A DNA stretch of 64,000 bases, taken from positions 4,464,001-4,528,000 of the forward strand of contig NZ_CP119757.1 in the NCBI RefSeq assembly GCF_029320955.1, in the 5' to 3' direction. Every line of letters begins with the position of its first letter. Within the stretch, counting starts at the first letter, position 1. Below are positions 26,102 through 34,763 of this stretch, one piece after another. Position numbers and translations under genes: made by a program. Source of the DNA: Flavobacterium sp. YJ01. Its GTDB lineage: Bacteria; Bacteroidota; Bacteroidia; Flavobacteriales; Flavobacteriaceae. The notes beneath the pieces were generated by a model. It ran no database searches and was not told where the DNA came from. It saw only the letters and a program-made list of their open reading frames with translations.

Positions 26102-27856
26102 CTAATTAGCCACTGAAAATTGAGAGTCATATAAATTTTTATAGTAGCCATCACTTTTTTGCAATAATTCCTGATGCGTTCCTTGTTCAACAATCAAACC
26201 TTTATCCATAACTACAATCTTATCTGCATTTACAATTGTTGCAAGTCTGTGTGCTATAATTATAGAAGTTCTACCTTTTGTAATTGTTTCTGTTGCACGC
26301 TGAATCATTTCTTCAGAATACGTATCGATAGAAGAAGTTGCTTCATCCAAAATCAAAATACTTGGATTACTCACATAAGAACGCAAAAAAGCAATCAATT
26401 GTCTTTGTCCAGACGAAAGCATAACGCCGCGTTCTTTTACGTCAAAATCATAGTTATTCGGCAGATTCATAATGAAATTATGGACACCGATTTTCTTCGC
26501 TGCATCAATTACTTTTTCTCTCGTAATTTCTGGATTATGCAAAGTGATGTTGTTGTAAATCGTATCGGCAAACAAAAAAACATCTTGCAAAACCACAGCA
26601 ATCTGTTTTCTTAAAGAAGCCAAAGTGTAGTTTTCGATATTTTCTCCATCAATAGAAATTGTGCCGCCGTTGATTTCGTAAAAACGATTCAAAAGATTTA
26701 TAATAGTCGATTTTCCTGCACCTGTCGAACCTACAATTGCGATAGTTTGTCCAGCTGAAACCGATAAGTCAATTCCTTTTATGACTTCTTCTTCTGGAAT
26801 ATAACTAAAACGTACGCCTTTAAATTCGATACTTCCGTTAAAAACTGGCGCTTCAATTTTTCCAGTATCCTGAATATGATCTTGTGTGTCAATAATATCA
26901 AAAACACGATTTGCAGCAATCATTCCAAGTTGCATCTCGTTGAATTTATCTGCAATTTGCCTCAACGGATTAAACAGCATTCCGATAAACATGGTATACG
27001 AAAACAAATCTCCAAAAGTCGTAAAATGATCTCCGTTTAAAATTCTAAAACCGCCGTATACTACGACCAAGCCTAAAGTAATAGACGAAATAATATCGGC
27101 AATCGGGAAGAAGATTGAGTTGTAGAGAATGGTTTTAATCCAAGCGACTCTATGTTTGTTATTGATATCTTTGAAATTTTCGGCTTCGATTTTTTCGCGG
27201 TTAAAGAGTTGCACGATTTTCATTCCCGTCACACGTTCCTGCACAAAAGAATTCATATTGGCAATTTGCGTTCTTACTTCTTCAAAAGCAACTTGCATTT
27301 TACGCTGAAAAATTCTTGTAATATAAACCAGAATTGGCATGGCAATTACAACAATCCAAGTCAGTTTCCAGTTCATGTAAAACATAAAAATCAAAACCAC
27401 AATCATTTTCATCAAATCACTTATAATCATAAATAGTCCTTGGCTGAAAATACGTGCAATCGATTCAATGTCCGAAACGGCTCTTGTTACCAGTTGCCCA
27501 ACTGGAACTAGATCGAAATACTTCATTCTAAAACTTAGAATATGTTTGAAAAGTTTTGTTCTAATATCTTTTACAATATCTTGCCCAAGCCAGTTTGCCC
27601 AATAAACAAAGTAAAATTGAGAGAAAACCTCCATCAATAAAACCACGCCCATCAAAATAATGTACATCAATAATCCCATTTTATCATGAGTTTTGATGTA
27701 ACCATCGACAGTTTCTTTAAGTAAATAAGGACGAAGGGCAGCGAAAATAGAGAGCGAAACGGCAAAAATAATTACACCGTAGTAACGCCATTTATAAGGC
27801 TTAGTATATTTTAAAATTCTTTTGAATAATCCCGTGTCGAATGCTTTTGCTTTCAT
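26102..27856 (-). CDS. ABC exporter, fused membrane and ATPase domains (MsbA/lipid-flippase type)
   Basis: 584 residues, a half-transporter that dimerises in the inner membrane. Six membrane helices lie in about 1-315. The ATPase domain has Walker A GSTGAGKST (about 376-384), the signature LSSGQRQL and Walker B ILILDEATSS followed by the IIAHRL switch His. The type exports lipids, lipid-A core or drugs; no neighbouring gene fixes the substrate. truA lies downstream, separated by a repeat. Confidence 0.93.
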   Translation of the reverse strand: MKAKAFDTGLFKRILKYTKPYKWRYYGVIIFAVSLSIFAALRPYLLKETVDGYIKTHDKMGLLMYIILMGVVLLMEVFSQFYFVYWANWLGQDIVKDIRTKLFKHILSFRMKYFDLVPVGQLVTRAVSDIESIARIFSQGLFMIISDLMKMIVVLIFMFYMNWKLTWIVVIAMPILVYITRIFQRKMQVAFEEVRTQIANMNSFVQERVTGMKIVQLFNREKIEAENFKDINNKHRVAWIKTILYNSIFFPIADIISSITLGLVVVYGGFRILNGDHFTTFGDLFSYTMFIGMLFNPLRQIADKFNEMQLGMIAANRVFDIIDTQDHIQDTGKIEAPVFNGSIEFKGVRFSYIPEEEVIKGIDLSVSAGQTIAIVGSTGAGKSTIINLLNRFYEINGGTISIDGENIENYTLASLRKQIAVVLQDVFLFADTIYNNITLHNPEITREKVIDAAKKIGVHNFIMNLPNNYDFDVKERGVMLSSGQRQLIAFLRSYVSNPSILILDEATSSIDTYSEEMIQRATETITKGRTSIIIAHRLATIVNADKIVVMDKGLIVEQGTHQELLQKSDGYYKNLYDSQFSVAN

Positions 27857-27864
27857 TTTTTTCC

Positions 27865-27940
27865 AAAGCTTTATGCTTTATGCTTTAGGCAATTGGCTTA
27901 ACACTTAGTGCTTAAAGCCTAATGCTTACAGCTTATTGCT
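27865..27940. repeat. Imperfect inverted repeat of TGCTTTA units
   Basis: Repeats of the TTATGCTT/TGCTTTA kind run from 27865 to 27890 and return as GCCTAATGCTTACAGC at 27917-27932. A small near-palindrome TTAACACTTAGTGCTTAA is in the middle. It lies between the truA stop and the start of the ABC exporter, so it may separate the two transcripts. Confidence 0.55.
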
Positions 27941-28673
27941 ATAAATAATCGTAATAAATATTGGTTAAATATAAACCATGTGCTGGAACCGAAAAACCAG
28001 CTTTTTCTCTGTTTTTACTTGCAATTATATTTTCAAAATCTTCCAATGTAATTTTGCGTAAACCTATATTAATCAAAGTTCCTACAATTGCGCGAACCAT
28101 ATTTCTTAAAAAACGATTTGCCGAAATAGTAAAAATTAGTTTTCCTTTTTCTTGTTTCCAAAATGCCTCAAAAATCGTGCAATCAAAAGTATTTACATCG
28201 GTATTGACTTTTGAAAAACACTGAAAATCGGTATGTTTCAATAATAATTGCGCTGCTTCATTCATCAGATCAACATCTAATTTCTGATTTACATACCAGC
28301 TTAATTCCTGCAAAAACGGATTTTTGATAGTATTGATATGATATTCGTAAGTCCTTTTTGTAGCGTCAAATCGACAATGAGCGTCGTCATGGACAAGAAT
28401 AATGTCAAAAATGGCAATGTCTTTTGGTAAATAAGAATTCAGTTTATGAACCAAAACTGGAATATCCAAAATTTTCTCTGTATCAAAATGTCCAAACATT
28501 TCACTAGCATGAACACCTGTATCAGTTCTTCCAGCACCCATAATGCTGATAGGTTCATTTAATAAAACCGAAAAAGCTTTGTTTAAAGTTTCTTGAACTG
28601 AAGAGGCATTAGGCTGTATTTGCCAGCCATGATAATGTGTTCCGTTATAAGCAAATTGAATAAAATATCTCAC
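27939..28673 (-). CDS. truA: tRNA pseudouridine(38-40) synthase
   Basis: 244 residues. Isomerises uridine to pseudouridine at positions 38-40 in the tRNA anticodon arm. The catalytic Asp is D51 in GAGRTDTGVHA. The opening RYFIQFAYNGTHYHGWQ, FDATKRTYEYHI and the C-terminal NRFLRNMVRAIVGTLI are classic TruA blocks. Length is normal. Divergent from the phosphoesterase gene across a palindromic spacer. Confidence 0.97.
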   Translation of the reverse strand: MRYFIQFAYNGTHYHGWQIQPNASSVQETLNKAFSVLLNEPISIMGAGRTDTGVHASEMFGHFDTEKILDIPVLVHKLNSYLPKDIAIFDIILVHDDAHCRFDATKRTYEYHINTIKNPFLQELSWYVNQKLDVDLMNEAAQLLLKHTDFQCFSKVNTDVNTFDCTIFEAFWKQEKGKLIFTISANRFLRNMVRAIVGTLINIGLRKITLEDFENIIASKNREKAGFSVPAHGLYLTNIYYDYL

Positions 28674-28677
28674 TGTC

Positions 28678-28915
28678 GAGGTTCAAAGGTTCAGAGAGGC
28701 AAAGGTACGAAAAAAAGTTGCTTTCTTTTAGAAACAAAGGTTCAGAGAGACAAAGAGACAAAGGTTTCTATTCTGCATATCTGTAGAGATGCACCGCAGT
28801 GCGTCTTTCGTATCTATTTTAAAATAATTATTTACAATTTTGATGTTAGACGCACTACGGTGCGTCTCTACAAAAAAATCCTTTGTACCTTTGTCTCTCT
28901 GAATCTTTGAACCTC
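28678..28915. repeat. Two nested long inverted repeats filling a divergent promoter region
   Basis: The outer arms 28678-28708 and 28885-28915 are reverse complements over 31 bases with two mismatches, built of CAAAGGTTCAGAGA units. They end four and seven bases from the start codons of truA and the phosphoesterase. The inner arms 28782-28805 and 28849-28872 (24 bases, two mismatches) carry the GCACCGCAGTGCGTC word, itself nearly palindromic. The whole intergenic space is therefore repeat. Confidence 0.88.
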
Positions 28916-28922
28916 AATAAAA

Positions 28923-29417
28923 ATGACCAAAATCCTACTCCTTTCAGATACGCATAGTCATATTGATGACACGATTTTAAAATATGTAAATCAAGCCGAT
29001 GAAGTATGGCATGCGGGAGATATTGGAGATTTAAGCGTTACAGATGCTATTAAAAAACTGAAGCCTTTACGAGCAGTCTACGGAAATATAGACGATGCAA
29101 AAGCGAGGTTAGAATTCCCTTTAAACAATCGTTTTTCATGCGAGAATGTTTCGGTTTGGATTACACATATTGGTGGTTATCCTGGAAAATATAATCCGAA
29201 TGTGAGAGAAGAATTGGCTTTAAATCCGCCAAAATTATTTATCTGCGGACATTCGCATATTTTAAAAGTGATGTTTGATAAGAAAAATAATTTACTGCAC
29301 ATGAATCCTGGAGCTGCTGGAAAAAGTGGATTTCATAAAGTGCGAACTATGTTGCGATTTGTAATTGATGATGATAAAATAAAGGACTTAGAAATTATCG
29401 AAATAGGAGCAAAGTAA
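28923..29417 (+). CDS. YfcE-like metallophosphoesterase
   Basis: 164 residues of the calcineurin-like phosphoesterase fold with the full metal set: DTHSH near 9-13, HAGDIGD near 30-36, YGNID near 54-58, THIGG and the GHSH near 112-115. It belongs to the YfcE/MJ0936 group of small phosphodiesterases. Its stop is only three bases from the stop of the convergent histidine kinase gene, leaving no room for a terminator between them. Confidence 0.92.
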   Translation: MTKILLLSDTHSHIDDTILKYVNQADEVWHAGDIGDLSVTDAIKKLKPLRAVYGNIDDAKARLEFPLNNRFSCENVSVWITHIGGYPGKYNPNVREELALNPPKLFICGHSHILKVMFDKKNNLLHMNPGAAGKSGFHKVRTMLRFVIDDDKIKDLEIIEIGAK

Positions 29418-29420
29418 TTT

Positions 29421-30314
29421 TTAATGCGGCAATGGAATCTGAATTTTTATTTGCGTTCCGATGTTTTCTTTTGAAGTGATTGAGATAGTTCCTTTATATT
29501 TTTTGATTCTAGCTCTAATTCGGTTTAAGCCAAAACCTTCTAAATCTTTTGGTTTTTGAGTTTTAAAACCAATTCCGTCGTCATCAATATGCAAAATCAA
29601 TTGGTTGTTTTTTTCTGTCATAAAAAGATTGGCCTTTTTTGCTTTGCTATGTTTTATGATGTTGTTAAAAAGTTCGCTTACTATAAAATAGACTTTCATT
29701 TCAAATTTTTCATGATATCTTTTATCTGTCGAAATAGAACTTGAAAATTCAAAAACAATTGCAGAATTAGAATTTTTTTCACAAAGATCTTCCAATGCAT
29801 AAAACAATCCAAAACGAACTAAAAGCGAAGGCACTAAATCATGCGAGATATCTCGTAAAAGTTCATGTGCTTGAGATAATATGGTTTTTGCCTTTGTAAT
29901 TTCGTCAGACGTAATGTTGTGCTGTACTGTAAAAGTATTTAGATGTAATCCTGCCGACGAAAGTAACGAGTTTATGTTGTCGTGGAGAAAAGAGGCAATT
30001 TTTTTTCTTTCTATTTCTTGAGAATCAATACTAGAATTAATAATGTTTAGAAGTATTTTTTGTTTTGTGTCTTTTCGTTTTATTTTTTGTTTCAGTTTAT
30101 TGTTTTGATAAAGAAAATAAAAAAGAAGAAAAATTATGACAATGAGTATAATTGATAAGCTAACTATTTTTTTGTTTGTTAATTGGTTTACATCGTTTAT
30201 CTGATTTGCAAAACCAGTCGTAGTTTTCGTTACGCTTAAAATTTGCTGAGAAAGAAAAATTCCCTTTTCAGCAAAAGAAAAAAATAGAGATATGAGAAAA
30301 TGAAAACCAAACAT
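29421..30314 (-). CDS. Sensor histidine kinase, HisKA_3 (NarX-like) type without sensor domain
   Basis: 297 residues. One membrane helix (about 50-69) is preceded by only a short N-terminal stretch, then a DHp of the HisKA_3 type with the phosphorylated His at 111 (FLHDNINSLLSS). The ATPase boxes are SELFNNIIKHSKA, DDGIGF and GFGLNRIRARI. There is no recognisable periplasmic sensor domain, so the signal must be membrane-borne or come from a partner protein. It is 12 bases downstream of its response regulator gene. Confidence 0.9.
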   Translation of the reverse strand: MFGFHFLISLFFSFAEKGIFLSQQILSVTKTTTGFANQINDVNQLTNKKIVSLSIILIVIIFLLFYFLYQNNKLKQKIKRKDTKQKILLNIINSSIDSQEIERKKIASFLHDNINSLLSSAGLHLNTFTVQHNITSDEITKAKTILSQAHELLRDISHDLVPSLLVRFGLFYALEDLCEKNSNSAIVFEFSSSISTDKRYHEKFEMKVYFIVSELFNNIIKHSKAKKANLFMTEKNNQLILHIDDDGIGFKTQKPKDLEGFGLNRIRARIKKYKGTISITSKENIGTQIKIQIPLPH

Positions 30315-30326
30315 AAGAGATGTTGT

Positions 30327-30986
30327 TTACGAATTTATCAAGTTGTTTTTGAGTGCATATTTTACCAAACCAATTGTACTTTTGATATTTAGCTTTTTCA
30401 TGATGTTTTTTCGATGTGTTTCTACGGTATGCGAACTGATAAAAAGTTTTTCGCTAATTTCTTTTCCGCTGTATTCTAGGGCAATTAATATGATAATTTC
30501 AATCTCGCGCGGACTTAATATTGGATTTTCTATTACAGCATTTTGGTTCAGTTTCGGATTGTCTTTGAAAGTGTTGAAAATCTTTTTTCTAACAGCATCG
30601 CTAAAATATTCTTGACCATCATGAACGGCTTCGACAGCTTCAATAATATTTTCGCCAGCACAATTTTTGGTCAGATAGCCTTTTGCGCCAAGTTTCATGA
30701 CTTCTTTAATGATTTTTAAATCATCATAACTAGACAAAATAATAACTTTACAAGTAGCTTTTTTTTCTTTAAATTCTTTTAAAGTTTCAATGCCATCTTT
30801 TTTTGGCATGCTGATGTCCAGAATTAAAACATCTGCTTGATTTGAGATGACATCATTATATACTGTAGTTCCATCAAGAGAACTTCCTGCTACTTCAAAA
30901 TTAGGAACAGTTTTTAGCAGGTTAGAAAGCCCATCAATCAATACCTGATGATCATCTGCAAGATGGATCTTTGTATTTGTTGTCAT
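30327..30986 (-). CDS. LuxR/NarL-family response regulator
   Basis: 219 residues. The receiver domain has acidic residues DD at 11-12, phosphoacceptor D57 in LILDISMP, and Lys in GAKGYLTK. The output is a LuxR-type helix-turn-helix (LSPREIEIIILIAL, then SSHTVETHRKNIMKKL). Its cognate kinase is the next gene. Target genes are not evident from context. Confidence 0.93.
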   Translation of the reverse strand: MTTNTKIHLADDHQVLIDGLSNLLKTVPNFEVAGSSLDGTTVYNDVISNQADVLILDISMPKKDGIETLKEFKEKKATCKVIILSSYDDLKIIKEVMKLGAKGYLTKNCAGENIIEAVEAVHDGQEYFSDAVRKKIFNTFKDNPKLNQNAVIENPILSPREIEIIILIALEYSGKEISEKLFISSHTVETHRKNIMKKLNIKSTIGLVKYALKNNLINS

Positions 30987-31009
30987 TTTGTTTGAAAACG
31001 AATTAAATA

Positions 31010-31017
31010 CAAAATTA
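31010..31017 (-). promoter_or_regulatory. Predicted response regulator promoter -7 box
   Basis: Minus strand reads TAATTTTG, a full match to TAnnTTTG. The start would lie about 15 bases before the ATG at 30986. No clean TTG at -33. Confidence 0.4.
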
Positions 31018-31057
31018 TAGAAAAATACTTACATAAATTTATTTTAAGGCATAAAAA

Positions 31058-31081
31058 AACCCGAATAACTAAATTCGGGTT
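31058..31081 (-). terminator. Intrinsic terminator of the DUF4293 gene
   Basis: AACCCGAAT (31058-31066) pairs with ATTCGGGTT (31073-31081). The plus-strand A7 before the stem gives the U tail for the minus transcript, with a shorter T run on the other side. It lies about 30 bases past the DUF4293 stop. Confidence 0.85.
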
Positions 31082-31112
31082 TTCTTCGCACAAATAAATT
31101 AAGTTTATAGGT

Positions 31113-31523
31113 TTACCTCAAACGATCTACAGATTTTACAAGATCTTCATCCTTCTTGATGGCTTTATTAGCTAAAACTAATAACACGATAGCAACAATC
31201 GGCATAAACATCCCAATACCTTTCTCAGAGACTTCAGCCTCTCCAGATAAATTTAGTGATCGATATACAAATAATCCTAATAAAATTAAGTTTAATATTA
31301 TGTTCAGTCTGTTTAGCACAAACTGATTTTGTCTTTTCTTAAATGAAATTATGCTGATAATAGTAAGCATAGTTGTTAAACCTAATATTACAGTATAAAG
31401 TTGGTCTTGCATAAAAAAGAAAGGCTTTCCTGCGGCTGTTGTCCATAATGGAACAAAAAGCATTAAAATGCCTGTTACAGCAAAAGCTAAAATTAAATAT
31501 ACAGTCTGAATTCTTTGTATCAT
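31113..31523 (-). CDS. DUF4293 four-helix membrane protein
   Basis: 136 residues beginning MIQRIQTVYLILA, the diagnostic start of the Bacteroidota DUF4293 family, with four membrane helices. Function unknown. Located divergent from rho, an arrangement I remember as common in Flavobacteriia. Confidence 0.88.
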   Translation of the reverse strand: MIQRIQTVYLILAFAVTGILMLFVPLWTTAAGKPFFFMQDQLYTVILGLTTMLTIISIISFKKRQNQFVLNRLNIILNLILLGLFVYRSLNLSGEAEVSEKGIGMFMPIVAIVLLVLANKAIKKDEDLVKSVDRLR

Positions 31524-31706
31524 GTTCTAAAAATGTTTTACAAAAATATATTTTCTTTTTTTAAAATACTATTGTATGATTAAATTTTATTCGTATTATT
31601 GCATCATAATACCGTAAGCACTTCATACTGCGGTCAATTCAAATTAATTATCTACCTATTCTTTTTACAGTATTTCCTTTAAAATAATTAAATTCATAGA
31701 ATATTC

Positions 31707-33554
31707 ATGTTTGATATTTCTGCATTAAAAGAAATGAAGCTTGCTGAGCTTCAAGAAATAGCTAAGTTAGCTAAAACAATAAAGATTAATGGTGTCAAAA
31801 AAGAGACTTTAATTAGTCAGATTTTAGCACACCAAGAAAGTACTCTTGCGCCTGCAGAAGCTCCTCAAACAGCTGTAGTTTCTGAATCAAAAGAAGAAAA
31901 ACCAAAACGAGCTAGAATTGCACCAGCAAAAACCAAAGCAGCAAATACCAAAAATACTCCCGTTTTAGAATTTGATAAAGTAGAGGAAACTGTTCAAAAA
32001 AACGATACACCTGCACCAGTAGAGCCAATTGCAGAAACAGCGACTGAAGAGGTACAGGCAAATAAAACACCAGCAGCAAAAAAGGAGCCTAAAATTGTAA
32101 AATTCAATAAGTCGGCATATGAGAAGAAAGTGGCTCTAAATAAAGAGAAAGTTGCGGCAAATGAAGTGGCAACAGAACCAGTTTCAGAGACTGTTTCAAC
32201 AGAACCAGTTGTTTCTGAGCCAGTAGCCGAAACAGCTGAGAAATCTCCAGTAATTGCTCCTGTCAAAAAGATTAATCCTAATCAGAATAAAAATCAGAAT
32301 CCGAATCAGAACCAAAATCAAAACCCGAATCAGAATCAAAATCAAAACGGGAATGGTAATGGAAACGGAAATCACAACAATCAAAATCCTAATCATAAAA
32401 ATAAAAAAAGCAATAATTTCAGAGATTCAGATTTTGAATTTGATGGAATTATTGAAAGTGAAGGTGTTCTTGAAATGATGCCAGACGGTTACGGATTTTT
32501 ACGTTCATCAGATTATAATTATTTAGCTTCTCCTGATGATATTTATTTATCAACTTCGCAAATCAGATTATTTGGTCTTAAAACTGGAGATACTGTAAAA
32601 GGAGTGGTTCGCCCTCCAAAAGAAGGAGAGAAGTTTTTCCCTTTGGTTCGTGTGTTAAAAATTAATGGACACGATCCGCAAGTAGTTCGTGATAGAGTTT
32701 CTTTCGAACACTTAACACCAGTCTTTCCTTCAGAAAAATTCAAACTTGCTGAAAAAGGAAGTTCAGTTTCAACTAGAATTATAGATTTGTTTTCTCCAAT
32801 TGGAAAAGGACAACGTGGAATGATCGTTGCTCAGCCAAAAACGGGTAAAACAATGCTTTTAAAAGATATCGCAAACGCAATTGCGGCAAATCATCCTGAA
32901 GTTTATTTGATAGTTTTGCTTATCGATGAGCGTCCAGAGGAGGTTACTGATATGCAAAGAAGTGTTCGTGGTGAAGTTATTGCTTCAACTTTTGATAGAG
33001 AACCACAAGAGCACGTAAAAATCGCTAATATCGTTCTTGAAAAAGCAAAACGTTTGGTAGAATGTGGTCACGATGTTGTGATTTTGTTAGATTCTATTAC
33101 ACGTTTAGCAAGAGCTTACAATACAGTTCAGCCAGCATCTGGAAAAGTATTAAGTGGTGGTGTTGATGCCAATGCATTGCAAAAACCAAAACGTTTCTTT
33201 GGAGCGGCAAGAAATGTAGAAAACGGAGGTTCTTTAAGTATCATTGCAACTGCATTAACAGAAACGGGTTCTAAAATGGACGAAGTTATCTTCGAAGAAT
33301 TTAAAGGAACTGGTAATATGGAGTTACAATTAGATCGTAAGATAGCCAATAAACGTATTTTCCCTGCAATCGATCTTACTTCGTCAAGTACACGTCGCGA
33401 TGATTTATTATTAGACGAAAAAACACTTCAAAGAATGTGGATCATGCGTAAATATCTTTCTGATATGAATCCAGTAGAATCTATGGATTTTGTAAACGAT
33501 CGTTTTAAGAAAACCAAAAACAATGAAGAGTTTTTGATTTCGATGAATGACTAG
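31707..33554 (+). CDS. rho: Transcription termination factor Rho with long low-complexity insert
   Basis: 615 residues against about 420 in E. coli Rho. A hexameric RNA helicase that ends transcription. Rho_N is at about 1-45. A charged, Pro/Ala/Glu-rich linker (50-185) leads into an Asn/Gln-rich stretch (190-237). The RNA-binding cold-shock fold is about 245-325 ([12 protein letters not shown]). The ATPase has P-loop AQPKTGKT at 375-382 and the Q/R loops near the C-terminus. The insert is the Bacteroidota-type disordered region. Followed by its own intrinsic terminator. Confidence 0.97.
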   Translation: MFDISALKEMKLAELQEIAKLAKTIKINGVKKETLISQILAHQESTLAPAEAPQTAVVSESKEEKPKRARIAPAKTKAANTKNTPVLEFDKVEETVQKNDTPAPVEPIAETATEEVQANKTPAAKKEPKIVKFNKSAYEKKVALNKEKVAANEVATEPVSETVSTEPVVSEPVAETAEKSPVIAPVKKINPNQNKNQNPNQNQNQNPNQNQNQNGNGNGNGNHNNQNPNHKNKKSNNFRDSDFEFDGIIESEGVLEMMPDGYGFLRSSDYNYLASPDDIYLSTSQIRLFGLKTGDTVKGVVRPPKEGEKFFPLVRVLKINGHDPQVVRDRVSFEHLTPVFPSEKFKLAEKGSSVSTRIIDLFSPIGKGQRGMIVAQPKTGKTMLLKDIANAIAANHPEVYLIVLLIDERPEEVTDMQRSVRGEVIASTFDREPQEHVKIANIVLEKAKRLVECGHDVVILLDSITRLARAYNTVQPASGKVLSGGVDANALQKPKRFFGAARNVENGGSLSIIATALTETGSKMDEVIFEEFKGTGNMELQLDRKIANKRIFPAIDLTSSSTRRDDLLLDEKTLQRMWIMRKYLSDMNPVESMDFVNDRFKKTKNNEEFLISMND

Positions 33555-33559
33555 TTAAA

Positions 33560-33724
33560 GTTGCTAAGGTTCTAAGGTGCTAAGATTCTAAGTTTTTTAG
33601 CTTTGAGTAAAACTAAATCAAAAAAGATATAAAATAAAAAAGGATGAGTAAAACTCATCCTTTTTTTATGACCGTTTCTAAAAGAAATCTTAGAATCTTA
33701 GCAACTTAGAACCTTAGTATCTTA
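33560..33724. repeat. Long inverted repeat of GCTAAGGTTCTAAG units
   Basis: The left arm 33560-33600 (TTGCTAAGGTTCTAAGGTGC and on) pairs imperfectly with the right arm 33678-33724 (ATCTTAGAATCTTAGCAACT and on). Each arm is three or four copies of an 11-12 base unit. The rho terminator sits in the loop. It occupies the whole gap between rho (plus) and the M28 peptidase gene (minus). Confidence 0.85.
33636..33667 (+). terminator. Intrinsic terminator of rho
   Basis: GGATGAGT (33642-33649) pairs with ACTCATCC (33653-33660), flanked by A6 and T7, a bidirectional-looking terminator about 85 bases after the rho stop. On the other strand it could also end the peptidase transcript. Confidence 0.88.
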
Positions 33725-33738
33725 AAAAAAAAAAAAAA

Positions 33739-34755
33739 CTATTTCTTATCCACTACCGGTCTGTTTTCTCTATTTGCTAAATCCCAAGCAAGTGAAAAAG
33801 CCAGTTTAGTTCTTTTCGTCAAAGCATCGTATTCGATTTTCTCTGCTGTATCATCTTTTCCATGATAATCTGCGTGAACTCCGTTGAAGAAGAAAATAGA
33901 TGGAATACCATGTTTTGCAAAGTTATAATGATCAGAACGCTCATAAAAATGATTCGGATCTTTAGGATCGTTAAATTTAAAATCCAAGTCCATTTTGATG
34001 TATTTCTCATTTTGAGCCACAACAGCATTGTGTAAATCAGATGATAATCTGTCAGCGCCAATTACGTAAACATAATTATTTGTGTTCGAATGTTCAACAT
34101 CACGACGACCAATCATATCAATATTAATATCGGCAATTGTATTAGCAATTGGAAACAACGGATTTTCAGAATAAAAACGAGATCCGTGTAAACCGTGCTC
34201 TTCCCCAGTTACGTGAAGAAATAAAATAGAACGTTTTGGTCCGTGGCCTTGTTTTTTAGCTTTCGCGAAAGCTTTTGCCATTTCGATAACAGCTACAGTT
34301 CCAGAACCATCATCGTCAGCTCCATTATAAACTTCGCCATTTTTAATTCCAACGTGATCGTAATGTGCTGAAATTACCAAGATTTCATCTGGTTTTTCAG
34401 AGCCTTCAATAAAAGCCCAGATGTTTTCTGAGTCAGCTAAGTTTTCGTTGCGTCTAGCATTTAAGTATGCTGCAGGAATATGCTGGTAATAATCTGAAGC
34501 TCCTTTTGGAAAAGATACACCGCTTTTTTTGTATTGTTCGATCATATAAAGACCAGCTTTTTTCTGTCCAGGAGAACCAGTTTCACGGCCTTCCATTTCG
34601 TCAGAAGCAATAGTGTAAAGCATTTTTTTAAGATCTTTTTCAGAAATAGCATTAATGTATTTTGTTGGATCTGAATTGTCTTTGGAAGCTGTTGACTGCG
34701 TGGTTTTGCAAGAATACGCAGAGACAACTAATAATAAAAGGAGTAATTTTTTCAT
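33739..34755 (-). CDS. M28-family metallopeptidase, lipoprotein
   Basis: 338 residues with a lipoprotein signal (Cys about 16 in AYSCKTT). The two-zinc site is complete: His-x-Asp in SAHYDHVG, Asp in GADDDGSGT, Glu-Glu in TGEEHG, Asp in DIDMIGR and His in RSDHYNF. An aminopeptidase-like enzyme on the periplasmic or outer face of the envelope. Starts eight bases after the DUF3667 gene stop, probably the same transcript. Confidence 0.92.
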   Translation of the reverse strand: MKKLLLLLLVVSAYSCKTTQSTASKDNSDPTKYINAISEKDLKKMLYTIASDEMEGRETGSPGQKKAGLYMIEQYKKSGVSFPKGASDYYQHIPAAYLNARRNENLADSENIWAFIEGSEKPDEILVISAHYDHVGIKNGEVYNGADDDGSGTVAVIEMAKAFAKAKKQGHGPKRSILFLHVTGEEHGLHGSRFYSENPLFPIANTIADINIDMIGRRDVEHSNTNNYVYVIGADRLSSDLHNAVVAQNEKYIKMDLDFKFNDPKDPNHFYERSDHYNFAKHGIPSIFFFNGVHADYHGKDDTAEKIEYDALTKRTKLAFSLAWDLANRENRPVVDKK

Positions 34756-34763
34756 TCCTATAG

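Noticed and set aside
32196..32396. Antisense ORF of Ile/Leu/Val repeats opposite rho
   Set aside because: It is the mirror of the Asn/Gln-rich codons of Rho and not an independent membrane protein.
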